A stretch of DNA of 64,000 nucleotides from Aquimarina spinulae (GTDB lineage: Bacteria > Bacteroidota > Bacteroidia > Flavobacteriales > Flavobacteriaceae): the NCBI RefSeq assembly GCF_943373825.1, contig NZ_CALSBP010000002.1, positions 3,709,501 to 3,773,500 of the forward strand, read 5' to 3'. Numbering within the stretch: the stretch's first letter is position 1; each line of letters begins with the position of its first letter. Positions 1-6,494 of this stretch are shown here, one piece after another. Below the pieces are notes generated by a model. That model searched no databases. It worked only from the letters and a program-made list of their open reading frames with translations, and was not told where the DNA came from. The translations under genes were made by a program, and so were the position numbers.

Positions 1-320
1 TTGTGTTTGGTATTGTCGTAGCCTTTATTTTTCCGTCTATGTTATCGATTTTAGAAACAGATAGCCGAATTATAGACTACGGGTTAGGTTTTATATTAGG
101 AATGATTTATTATTCTTTTTTTGAAATAACCACAGGTAGAACGATTGGTAAGTTGATTACAGGAACAAAAGTAGTTGATGAGTATGGAAATAACCCTGAC
201 ATGCAAACTATATTAGTACGTAGTCTATGCAGGCATATTCCTTTTAATGCGTTTTCGTTTTTGGGTGACGGTTCGGGCTGGCATGATACACTGTCTAAAA
301 CAAAAGTAATAGAAGTATAA
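1..320 (+). CDS. RDD family membrane protein, C-terminal part (cut by window edge)
   Basis: The frame is open from the first bases, so the true start probably lies to the left; the GTG at 3 is only the first start-like codon inside the window. The remaining 105 residues have two hydrophobic segments and the motif TTGRTIGKLITGTKV followed by RSLCRHIPF, typical of the RDD domain of small multi-pass inner-membrane proteins. The function of the family is poorly defined; some members affect ion or solute tolerance. The protein ends in a short polar tail. It opens a strip of small membrane-protein genes. Confidence 0.75.
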   Translation, partial: VFGIVVAFIFPSMLSILETDSRIIDYGLGFILGMIYYSFFEITTGRTIGKLITGTKVVDEYGNNPDMQTILVRSLCRHIPFNAFSFLGDGSGWHDTLSKTKVIEV

Positions 321-393
321 ATAAACGACTTTGATTATTTAAATAGGGTTAGATAAAAATAGGTGAAATGATACTAATAAATTATTCGTTGTT

Positions 394-855
394 ATGATTA
401 AAAAAATAGGTTTTGGGATCGTTTTTTCTTTACTAGGTATGGTGATTGCTCTTTTTTTGACTTCATTTTTTAGAAACCAGATTCAGTTATTGTTTCAACT
501 AACAACTAATGATAGGATTCAATATTTTGGAAAAGGTTTTTATCTTTTTTTGAGTACTATATATTACATAAGTTTTACAATTGCAATAGTAGTGTTAGGT
601 ATGGCTAATCTAACATTGAATTTTAAGTTGATACTAAAAAATGTGTTGATATGGATAGGAATATTTACCATCACATTGGTCATCATTTGTGCAATTAATG
701 CCAATTTCAAAATAATAGCATGCACGACTTGTGATGATGGAATACTTAGTATGCATCATAATGCAATTAATTACGGAATAATTCTGAGTATAAGTGCAGT
801 TTTTGCATCAATCCCGAGTATATTAAAAATCTCAAAACAAAAAAAGAGTAATTAA
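394..855 (+). CDS. Small multi-pass membrane protein, function unknown
   Basis: 153 residues with about four hydrophobic segments (near residues 5-25, 48-72, 82-106 and 124-143) and a short cytoplasmic Lys-rich tail (KISKQKKSN). A CTTCD pair of cysteines lies in the last extramembrane loop. I do not recognise a family. The stop is followed one base later by the start of the next gene, so the two are probably co-transcribed. A small membrane protein beside a small lipoprotein in an AT-rich accessory strip would fit an immunity or self-protection role, but that is inference only. Confidence 0.6.
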   Translation: MIKKIGFGIVFSLLGMVIALFLTSFFRNQIQLLFQLTTNDRIQYFGKGFYLFLSTIYYISFTIAIVVLGMANLTLNFKLILKNVLIWIGIFTITLVIICAINANFKIIACTTCDDGILSMHHNAINYGIILSISAVFASIPSILKISKQKKSN

Positions 856-856
856 A

Positions 857-1276
857 ATGCGGAAATATAATTTTTTTGTAATGATTATAATTATTTCTAT
901 GACGATTATAAGTTGTAATAATTGTAATGAAATTCAAGGAATAGAGATTCCAGAACTTTTAAATAGACAAATAGATGATTCATATTGTGATACACTAGAT
1001 AAAGCAATTAAATTAGATAAAGAAGCAATAATTAAAATTTCAACTTATAAAATTTCGGATGCAGGAGGATATGAGCATGGTTATGTTTTAATTCGTTTAA
1101 TCGAAAAGATTGGAGAGCAGGAATATTTAAGAGCAATTGAAAACCTATCGTTAGAAGAAAAAAAATCTATTGAATCATATTTGTGGGCAGGTTTAGGTTA
1201 TGGAGTAAATAAAATATATAAAACTAAAAAACTAAATGAAGTTTTACCTCTATTAGCAGAATTATTAAAACGATAA
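857..1276 (+). CDS. Small putative lipoprotein, function unknown
   Basis: 139 residues. The N-terminus MRKYNFFVMIIIISMTIISC is a short signal sequence ending in a Cys, consistent with a lipoprotein signal peptide though the lipobox is not canonical. The rest is a mixed helical domain rich in Lys and Glu, with no motif I recognise. It starts one base after the upstream membrane-protein stop, so the two likely form a pair. The stop is followed at once by a copy of the GCGGATTT repeat and a gene-end remnant. The reading frame looks intact. Confidence 0.6.
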   Translation: MRKYNFFVMIIIISMTIISCNNCNEIQGIEIPELLNRQIDDSYCDTLDKAIKLDKEAIIKISTYKISDAGGYEHGYVLIRLIEKIGEQEYLRAIENLSLEEKKSIESYLWAGLGYGVNKIYKTKKLNEVLPLLAELLKR

Positions 1277-1277
1277 T

Positions 1278-1482
1278 AAGTCAAATCCGCGCCATCGGGT
1301 GAAGAACCTAAGAATAGTGTTTTAGGTTATGATTTAAAAGGAGATAAATTGAGAAAGGTACTATAAAGAACATTATGATAAAAGATCCGGAAAAGAAAAA
1401 GAAAGAATTCAAGCATTTAACAGATTCATTGAAAAAATGAAACGTCAATTTGAAAACGCACCAAAAAAGACAAATTAATTAT
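1278..1482 (+). pseudogene. Frameshifted remnant of a gene 3' end
   Basis: Reading from about 1284, one frame gives PSGEEPKNSVLGYDLKGDKL without a stop. A shift of one base near 1355-1360 gives a second coherent stretch, YYKEHYDKRSGKEKERIQ, ending KMKRQFENAPKKTN and a TAA near 1479. The two halves join into a plausible basic, charged C-terminal tail of about 65 residues with no start codon. This looks like the decayed end of a larger, removed protein, perhaps a polymorphic-toxin or RHS-type C-terminus. The family assignment is a guess; the split frame is visible in the sequence. Confidence 0.45.
1283..1299 (-). repeat. GCGGATTT repeat, copy 1 (inverted)
   Basis: Reads cccgatggcgcggattt on the minus strand, matching copies at 2461 and 2946. 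It is the only inverted copy and lies directly after a stop codon. Confidence 0.6.
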
Positions 1483-1969
1483 GAAAAAAATAGTTATAAT
1501 AATTATAATTCTACCCTTTCTTAGGTATTTTCCATTAAATTTTAATGAATCATTAAACGATTTTTTTGTTAATAACTCTTTCTATTTATCAATTATAGCA
1601 ATATTCGCACTAACAATTTTTGCTTTTAAGATCAGAAAAAGAATTACTTATATTAGCTTAGGAGTAGTTTTATTTCAAATAGTATTAGGTAATCAAATTC
1701 AAAACATTTGCAATTATACAGTTATCGAAATCAATAAAGGGAAACAAGTAAAGGATTTTAACAATCCATTTTTAGGAATGAAAATGAAACTAGGAGAAAA
1801 TAACGCTGTTTTCTATTATGAAAATTATTTCTCCTCATACAAATCGTTGTTATTTGAAAAATCGCACGGCATAAAAGATGAAGACTTAAAAAATGATGAA
1901 TTAAATTTTGAACTAACCGATGTTATTAAGGTATATAATAATGATTGGTATTTAATAAGAGTAGATTGA
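1481..1969 (+). CDS. Small membrane protein, function unknown
   Basis: 162 residues: hydrophobic segments near residues 3-19, 31-49 and 53-68, then a soluble domain of about 90 residues (KGKQVKDFNNPFLGMKMK...) ending in VYNNDWYLIRVD. No family recognised. Its start overlaps the end of the frameshifted remnant, and it is flanked by repeats and non-coding debris, so it looks like an orphan accessory gene. The ATG start with a run of Ile just after Lys-Lys is a normal membrane-insertion signal. Alternatively it could be an immunity-type protein for a lost toxin; nothing in the sequence proves this. Confidence 0.55.
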   Translation: MKKIVIIIIILPFLRYFPLNFNESLNDFFVNNSFYLSIIAIFALTIFAFKIRKRITYISLGVVLFQIVLGNQIQNICNYTVIEINKGKQVKDFNNPFLGMKMKLGENNAVFYYENYFSSYKSLLFEKSHGIKDEDLKNDELNFELTDVIKVYNNDWYLIRVD

Positions 1970-2078
1970 AGGTAGTGTCGGTAATAAGTCAAACTGGTAA
2001 TGGGTCAAACTGATGCCTTTGAGAAAAAGTATTATAAAGTTTGATTACCAAAAAAATTAATAGGAAGTTTTAGACCAT

Positions 2079-2348
2079 ATGAATAAGAAATCCTTTTTAA
2101 GAGAGAAAAAATGGAGAACAATTTTATTTCTTCTTATTTTGTTTATAAATTATTTTTTTTTCAAACCTAAAAATATAGAATGTGATGTTTTACCATCTTT
2201 TATAAAAAGTAATTTAGGTTCATTGTTATTGTTTTTAGCAGCTTTTATTTTAACACCAATACTTTTAGGAAAAAGAACAATATGGGTGCTTTTTATTGTA
2301 ATTGTTAGCTATGACATACTCTTTATACTTTGCTCAACAATGAACTAG
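2079..2348 (+). CDS. Very small membrane protein, function unknown
   Basis: 89 residues with three likely membrane segments (about 15-28, 47-65 and 68-86) and a basic N-terminus (MNKKSFLREKKWR) on the predicted cytoplasmic side. I recognise no family. About 110 bases separate it from the upstream membrane-protein gene, and its own downstream region is 250 bases of repeat-bearing non-coding DNA. It belongs to the same strip of isolated small membrane proteins. Confidence 0.5.
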   Translation: MNKKSFLREKKWRTILFLLILFINYFFFKPKNIECDVLPSFIKSNLGSLLLFLAAFILTPILLGKRTIWVLFIVIVSYDILFILCSTMN

Positions 2349-2460
2349 TAATAGTAGCTTAGTAGACTTGCGCTCATAGAAGAGTGATGCTCTGCGATAG
2401 TTTGCAATTTCGCAAGGTTCTGAGTAAGAAATAAATATTGATAAATCCACAGCATTGACC

Positions 2461-2502
2461 TCGATGGCGCGGATTTAAGATACAAACCCAGACCATCGGG
2501 TA
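2461..2502 (+). repeat. GCGGATTT repeat, copy 2
   Basis: The core tcgatggcgcggattt at 2461-2476 is followed by a second half-match, gaccatcggg, at 2491-2500. The preceding 110 bases (2349-2460) show no gene; they contain a short imperfect inverted repeat around tttgcaatttcgcaa (2401-2415). Confidence 0.55.
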
Positions 2503-2564
2503 TATGTTAAAATATTAAGTCTATAAAAATATATAATTGTCTGTAATATTGTTTGTTAAATTTT

Positions 2565-2572
2565 TATTTTTG
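2565..2572 (+). promoter_or_regulatory. Putative -7 element for the leader-peptide gene
   Basis: TATTTTTG matches the Bacteroidota -7 consensus TAnnTTTG and lies 29 bases upstream of the ATG at 2602. TTG triplets upstream are not at the ideal 17-20 base spacing, so the -33 half is weak. Confidence 0.4.
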
Positions 2573-2601
2573 GATTATTAACCAAATTTAAATATAGAAA
2601 A

Positions 2602-2808
2602 ATGAAAAAAATCCTAGATATTTCTAAAGCAATTATCCTTAAAAAAAAAGAACAAAAACTAATTAATGGAGGAAAAGCAGATTTGTGTTCACCAAATAAA
2701 TGTCTTGTTAGTCTACATCTTATGATTAAATGCTGTTCAGGAAAAAAATGTACCAGGCTTATACCTGTTATTGGTGTCCCTAATATGGCCTCAGGTGTTT
2801 GTGTTTAA
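2602..2808 (+). CDS. Double-glycine leader peptide, Cys-rich core (bacteriocin or natural-product precursor-like)
   Basis: 68 residues. The leader MKKILDISKAIILKKKEQKL ending INGG matches the Bacteroidota double-glycine leader pattern (MKKIL-x-LSK...L-x-K-x-EQK-x-I-x-GG) seen in secreted peptide precursors. Such leaders are cut after GG by peptidase-containing ABC transporters. Cleavage would release a core of about 44 residues starting KADLCSPNKC and ending SGVCV, with six cysteines including an adjacent CC pair and a CCSGKKC segment. No transporter, maturase or immunity gene is recognisable beside it, so export would rely on machinery elsewhere. A TATTTTTG promoter element lies just upstream and a strong terminator about 50 bases downstream. 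The mature activity cannot be told from sequence. Confidence 0.75.
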   Translation: MKKILDISKAIILKKKEQKLINGGKADLCSPNKCLVSLHLMIKCCSGKKCTRLIPVIGVPNMASGVCV

Positions 2809-2812
2809 TGAA

Positions 2813-2847
2813 CTCGATGATGCGGATTTGTAATCCGTGAAACATAA
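2813..2847 (+). repeat. GCGGATTT repeat, copy 3
   Basis: This copy contains the inverted pair GCGGATT / AATCCGT (2822-2837), so it can form a small cruciform or hairpin. It is followed at a fixed distance by a rho-independent terminator, as are the copies at 2946 and 5105. Confidence 0.65.
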
Positions 2848-2855
2848 CAAAATAT

Positions 2856-2885
2856 AAAACAGTTACAGTAATGTAACTGTTTTTT
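2856..2885 (+). terminator. Rho-independent terminator after leader-peptide gene
   Basis: Perfect 10-bp stem aacagttaca / tgtaactgtt with a 4-base loop and a run of six T. It probably ends the leader-peptide transcript. Confidence 0.85.
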
Positions 2886-2945
2886 GATGTATAAAAGTGA
2901 ACTACCTAATTAGCATACAAAAAAACGATCATTGTAAGCCAATAT

Positions 2946-2980
2946 CCCGATGGCGCGGATTTAAGGTTGCAATCCGTGAA
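2946..2980 (+). repeat. GCGGATTT repeat, copy 4
   Basis: The core cccgatggcgcggattt (2946-2962) matches the inverted copy at 1283-1299 base for base. It is followed by ttgcaatccgtgaa, giving the GGATT...AATCC pairing, and then by a hairpin at the same spacing as copy 3. Confidence 0.65.
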
Positions 2981-2994
2981 GTATAAGTAATATC

Positions 2995-3027
2995 AAAACG
3001 GTTACTTATAATGTGGCTGTTTTTTTT
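2995..3027 (+). terminator. Hairpin terminator linked to repeat copy 4
   Basis: Stem acggttac / gtggctgt holds through G-U wobbles, followed by eight T. Compared with the stems at 2856 and 5133 the changes largely preserve pairing. Confidence 0.7.
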
Positions 3028-3050
3028 GTTATAGTAAATTACTAATAAAC

Positions 3051-3070
3051 CTGATGGCTCGGATTTACGA
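3051..3070 (+). repeat. GCGGATTT repeat, copy 5 (degenerate)
   Basis: Reads ctgatggctcggatttacga, with one mismatch in the GCGGATTT core and only a weak right half (gaaatc at 3073). No hairpin follows. Confidence 0.5.
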
Positions 3071-3195
3071 TAGAAATCACATTAAATTCATTAAAGATTT
3101 AGAAAAAGATGCAACCTATTGTTTTTTCGGTTGTCATTAGATGAACAACATACATTCATATCATTACATCATAACAAATTAAAACTAACGCCTAA

Positions 3196-4071
3196 ATGAT
3201 AAGAAAAAATAGAATTGTCATTATGCTGTTACTGTTTATATCGGTAGCAGGTATTTCGCAAACAGAAAACCCAGAGCTTTCTAAGAAAGAAAAAAGAAAA
3301 AACAGACCTGCTTATATAGGGTTTACAGTAGGACTAGGGAAATCATCTTTTAGAGATTTTGCAACCTCTCCACTTTTTTATAAAGGCACACCAAAAAACA
3401 TAGCGCTATCATATATCAAAGCTGATATAGAAAGAGAATCCGAAATTGGAGCATCCTATTTTTTTGGGCAGTTCCACAATAACTTTAACAGGCATTTCCA
3501 AAGTAGTAAGCTTCATAGTGTATCCTTGTACTATTCTAGGTTATACCGGTTAAACATGCTTAGTTCTCCTAAGTTAAATGTAAAAGTCGGTGGATTATTT
3601 AATACCACTACTAATTTTAGAACCAATGAAGGATTTGGTAATAACGGAGTAGGAGTAGAAATTATTCCAACTCTTTTTGGCTCTGTTAAAATCGAAAAAG
3701 ATATAAGCCGTAAAGAAGAAAAGAGTAAAAAGTTCTTATTTATTAAATATAAACTAAAGAAAAGAACAAGAAATTTAGCATTTAGACTAAATGTTGGATT
3801 GGTCAATAGCTCGTTTAGAAATGGATATGTGTATAATGGGCAATCAGGTTTGTTAAACGAAGCAAATATATTTGATGAGTATGAGTTCGATATGTTTTCT
3901 GGGTTTAGGGTAAATAGTTCTTTAGACTATACAATTTCCCTTAAGAACAAAAATGCATTACGATTTTCGTATGTATGGGATGCCTATAAAACCGGAGGGG
4001 ATTTTGATAAATTCGAAATGTCTGCCCATCTTTTAAAACTCACTTTTCTATTTAATACCAATAATAAGTAA
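3196..4071 (+). CDS. Secreted, probable outer-membrane beta-barrel protein
   Basis: 291 residues with a signal peptide (MIRKNRIVIMLLLFISVAG, likely cut near ISQTEN). The mature part alternates short hydrophobic and polar strands, for example YIGFTVGLGKSS, HSVSLYYSRLYRL and ALRFSYVWDAYKTGG. It ends in LLKLTFLFNTNNK, close to the aromatic C-terminal strand of outer-membrane barrels. A Lys-rich segment (about residues 172-195) may be a periplasmic turn or a loop. No named family recognised. Its stop overlaps the start of the S41 protease gene by one base (TAATG), so the two are translationally coupled and probably act at the same surface. Confidence 0.65.
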   Translation: MIRKNRIVIMLLLFISVAGISQTENPELSKKEKRKNRPAYIGFTVGLGKSSFRDFATSPLFYKGTPKNIALSYIKADIERESEIGASYFFGQFHNNFNRHFQSSKLHSVSLYYSRLYRLNMLSSPKLNVKVGGLFNTTTNFRTNEGFGNNGVGVEIIPTLFGSVKIEKDISRKEEKSKKFLFIKYKLKKRTRNLAFRLNVGLVNSSFRNGYVYNGQSGLLNEANIFDEYEFDMFSGFRVNSSLDYTISLKNKNALRFSYVWDAYKTGGDFDKFEMSAHLLKLTFLFNTNNK

Positions 4072-5072
4072 TGAGAAAGTTATATAGTATAGTAATAATA
4101 AGTCTATCTCTTATCTCTTGTGAGAAAGCACTTTTTGAAAACGACCTGGCCTCTACAAATCCAAAAGATAATTTTGAATATCTATGGAACGAATGCAATG
4201 AGAAATATTCCTATTTTGATGTGAAAAATATTGATTGGGATGTTGTAAAATCCGAATATTCTGCCAAAATTTATGATGGAATGAGTCAAGATTCCCTATT
4301 TAAAGTATTGGGAGGAATGTTAACAGAACTAAGAGATGATCATACCAATCTAATATCCAATTTTAATATCTCTACGTTTAGAGTAGATTACTTGGGACAG
4401 GATAATTTTGATTGGCGTATCATCGAAGATCACTATTTAAATCGGGACTATTACATTACAGGACCATTTTTGCATAATTTTCTTGATAATAAAGAAATAG
4501 GATATGTACGTTTTCCTTCTTTTCCAGGTACTGTAGATGGCGATAACCTGAATTTTGTTCTAAACAGATATAAAAATACAAAAGGATTAATCTTAGATTT
4601 ACGAGAAAACGGAGGCGGAGCTGTAACCGATATTTTTGCAATTTTAAGCCGTTTTGTAGAGCGTAAAACGCTGGTTAACTATTCTAGAATAAAAAGTGGC
4701 CCGGGGCGAAATGATTTTTCTGAAGCAGAACCGGTATATGTCTCTCCGTATAGTGGAATACGTTATAAAAATAAAATTGTTGTATTAGTAGATCGGGGAA
4801 CATATAGTGCAGGTTCATTTTTCTCACTTGCGACCAAAGCGCTTCCAAATATTACACTTATTGGGGATACTACAGGCGGGGGGCTTGGCCTACCTAATGG
4901 CGGACAATTACCTAATGGTTGGACCTACAGGTTCTCTATTACACAAGCATTAACATTAGATAAGAGCCCTGATTACGAAAATGGAGTTCCACCAGATATT
5001 GAAGCCTTGGTAGATTGGAGTGATTTGACAAAAGATGAAGTCCTGGAGCGTGCAATTTTAGAACTGCAATAA
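4071..5072 (+). CDS. S41 family serine protease, lipoprotein
   Basis: 333 residues. The N-terminus MRKLYSIVIISLSLISCEK has a lipobox-type Cys, so the protein is probably anchored in an envelope membrane. Residues 28-95 form the helical N-terminal part of Bacteroidota S41 proteins (FEYLWNECNEKYSYFD). The catalytic half shows GLILDLRENGGGAVTD, then GTYSAGSFF with the likely nucleophile Ser near residue 246, then GDTTGGGLGLPNGG. I see no clear PDZ domain between them, which makes it shorter than tail-specific proteases. S41 enzymes cut C-terminal tails of envelope proteins; the substrate here is unknown. It overlaps the upstream barrel gene by one base. Confidence 0.85.
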   Translation: MRKLYSIVIISLSLISCEKALFENDLASTNPKDNFEYLWNECNEKYSYFDVKNIDWDVVKSEYSAKIYDGMSQDSLFKVLGGMLTELRDDHTNLISNFNISTFRVDYLGQDNFDWRIIEDHYLNRDYYITGPFLHNFLDNKEIGYVRFPSFPGTVDGDNLNFVLNRYKNTKGLILDLRENGGGAVTDIFAILSRFVERKTLVNYSRIKSGPGRNDFSEAEPVYVSPYSGIRYKNKIVVLVDRGTYSAGSFFSLATKALPNITLIGDTTGGGLGLPNGGQLPNGWTYRFSITQALTLDKSPDYENGVPPDIEALVDWSDLTKDEVLERAILELQ

Positions 5073-5104
5073 GGCATTATTTTAATACTATTTCAGTTCG
5101 TATT

Positions 5105-5123
5105 CGTAATCCATGAAACATAG
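5105..5123 (+). repeat. GCGGATTT repeat, copy 6 (right half only)
   Basis: cgtaatccatgaaacatag matches the right half of copy 3 with few changes and precedes a hairpin at nearly the same distance (20 versus 19 bases). The left half is not recognisable. Confidence 0.5.
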
Positions 5124-5132
5124 TAAAAGAAA

Positions 5133-5160
5133 AAAACAGTCACATTGTAGTGACTGTTTT
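5133..5160. terminator. Bidirectional terminator between S41 protease and cupin genes
   Basis: An 11-bp stem, aaaacagtcac / gtgactgtttt, with a 6-base loop. It has A and T runs on both sides, so it can end both convergent transcripts. Confidence 0.85.
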
Positions 5161-5176
5161 TACTTTTATATGTGGT

Positions 5177-5518
5177 TTATTGCTCGGTTACTTTTTGTAC
5201 TCTTTCTACAGAATCATTCTTAGAGAGCGAAAGTCGAACTATACTATCTTCTACTGCGATTAAATTATGAATGATGCTAGGCTCCAGAGAAATAAGATCT
5301 CCTTTTTTAAGAATATGATCGGTAGTGTCGACTCCAAAATTAATCTCACCTTCAAAAATAGACACAGTAATTGGGAATGGGGTCTTATGACTTTTCATTT
5401 CCTGTCCTTTTTTAAAAACGATTCTAATTTCTTTGGTAGCATCATTTTCTATTAATTTGGTGATGACTGGTTTTGTATCTCCGTAGGTAAGATCCTTGAG
5501 TAATGAGGTTAATTGCAT
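5177..5518 (-). CDS. Small cupin-domain protein
   Basis: 113 residues, no signal peptide, so cytoplasmic. The fold pattern is that of a one-domain cupin: FKKGQEMKSHKTPFPITVSIFEGEINFGVD (first cupin motif region) and LKKGDLISLEPSIIHNLIAVEDSIVRLSL (second). Both motifs keep a His (SHK and IIHN), but the first lacks the usual HxH pair, so metal binding is uncertain. Similar small proteins often sit with redox or regulatory genes. Here it is the only gene between a protease and a divergent ferredoxin gene. A TAGTTTTG element lies on the minus strand at 5545-5538, about 20 bases before the start. Confidence 0.75.
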   Translation of the reverse strand: MQLTSLLKDLTYGDTKPVITKLIENDATKEIRIVFKKGQEMKSHKTPFPITVSIFEGEINFGVDTTDHILKKGDLISLEPSIIHNLIAVEDSIVRLSLSKNDSVERVQKVTEQ

Positions 5519-5629
5519 AGTAATTGTTTTTATACAGCAAAACTAACTATATTCTTCTGCTTGTTTTATGAGTTAAATCATAAGGTAAAGTAAACTCCTA
5601 ATCGTAATTTGCAGGCATAATTAGATGTA

Positions 5630-5947
5630 ATGTATACGATAAATGTCATAGATACTATTGGATATGCTCATGTTTTAGAGTTTAAAAAATTTGAGTATCG
5701 CAACCTTATGGAATTATTAGTCAACAGGCTACATGATGAAATAGGAGATTGTAAAGGCAGAGGGCTATGTGGTACCTGTCATATTCGGGTACATTCATCT
5801 AATACTTCAATGCAATTTTTTGAAGGACTAGAAGAGAATATACTAAAAAATCAATTAGACTATTATCCCAACAGCAGATTGGCCTGTCAAATTCTTTTGG
5901 ACGAACATATCGATACGATGCAAATCGAGATTATAGGAGGAGATTGA
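5630..5947 (+). CDS. 2Fe-2S ferredoxin
   Basis: 105 residues. The cluster motif CKGRGLCGTC gives C-x5-C-x2-C, and a fourth Cys follows in SRLACQILL, as in adrenodoxin-type and plant-type 2Fe-2S ferredoxins. It lacks a signal peptide, so it should be a cytoplasmic electron carrier. The C-terminus (IDTMQIEIIGGD) resembles the end of Isd/Fdx-type ferredoxins. It stands alone, divergent from the cupin gene and convergent with ridA, so its redox partner cannot be inferred from the neighbourhood. Confidence 0.9.
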   Translation: MYTINVIDTIGYAHVLEFKKFEYRNLMELLVNRLHDEIGDCKGRGLCGTCHIRVHSSNTSMQFFEGLEENILKNQLDYYPNSRLACQILLDEHIDTMQIEIIGGD

Positions 5948-5956
5948 TTGCTAACA

Positions 5957-6008
5957 AAGCTTGTTGAAGTATTATACGATTAATCGCCAAAAAAACCACA
6001 ACAAGCTT
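5957..6008. terminator. Inverted repeat between convergent ferredoxin and ridA
   Basis: Perfect 10-bp arms aagcttgttg (5957-5966) and caacaagctt (5999-6008) with a 32-base loop. The right arm is not followed by a T run, so it may be a weak terminator or only a transcript-end stem. Confidence 0.5.
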
Positions 6009-6031
6009 CGAACTAACAATACCGCTATAGA

Positions 6032-6412
6032 TTACTTTACAGCAATTACAGAGATTTCTACATTCACAGATTTTGGTAGCGTTAATACCGCTACAGTTTC
6101 TCTTGCAGGTGCAGTGGCTTCATTAAAATAACTGCCATATACAGCATTTACTTCAGCAAAATTATTCATGTCACTTAAAAAAATAGTGGTTTTAATCACA
6201 TTTTCGAATGTCATTCCTGCTTCATCCAACACAGCTTTTAGATTTTGCATAACCAGTTTGGCTTCAGTAGTGATATCATCCAAAACTAATGCTCCTGTTT
6301 CTGGATTAATTGCAATCTGACCTGATGTATATAATGTATTTCCGGTTAAAATAGCCTGACTATAAGGACCAATAGGAGCAGGGGCTTTGGTCGTAGTTAT
6401 GATTTTTTTCAT
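6032..6412 (-). CDS. ridA: RidA family enamine/imine deaminase
   Basis: 126 residues, the family's usual length. The family hydrolyses reactive enamine and imine intermediates such as 2-aminoacrylate in the cytoplasm. Signatures seen: PAPIGPYSQAI near residue 12, LYTSGQIAINPETG, VMQNLKAVLDEAG, and the C-terminal block ATAPARETVAVLTLPK containing the substrate-binding Arg, then VEISVIAVK. It lies downstream of and on the same strand as the LptD-like gene (83-base gap), an arrangement that may allow read-through. Confidence 0.95.
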   Translation of the reverse strand: MKKIITTTKAPAPIGPYSQAILTGNTLYTSGQIAINPETGALVLDDITTEAKLVMQNLKAVLDEAGMTFENVIKTTIFLSDMNNFAEVNAVYGSYFNEATAPARETVAVLTLPKSVNVEISVIAVK

Positions 6413-6494
6413 GTGATAGGATATAATATTAGTTTATAATTTTATTGCTAATCTGAAAATTTGAAAACCAGAAACTTGACTCCAAACCAAGAAC

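Larger units (their letters stand above)
2886..3195. other. Non-coding spacer with repeats and terminator
   Basis: No gene seen on either strand. It holds repeat copies at 2946 and 3051 and a second hairpin terminator at 2995-3027. The remaining AT-rich sequence leads into the 3196 gene; I see no clear TAnnTTTG promoter there. Confidence 0.6.
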
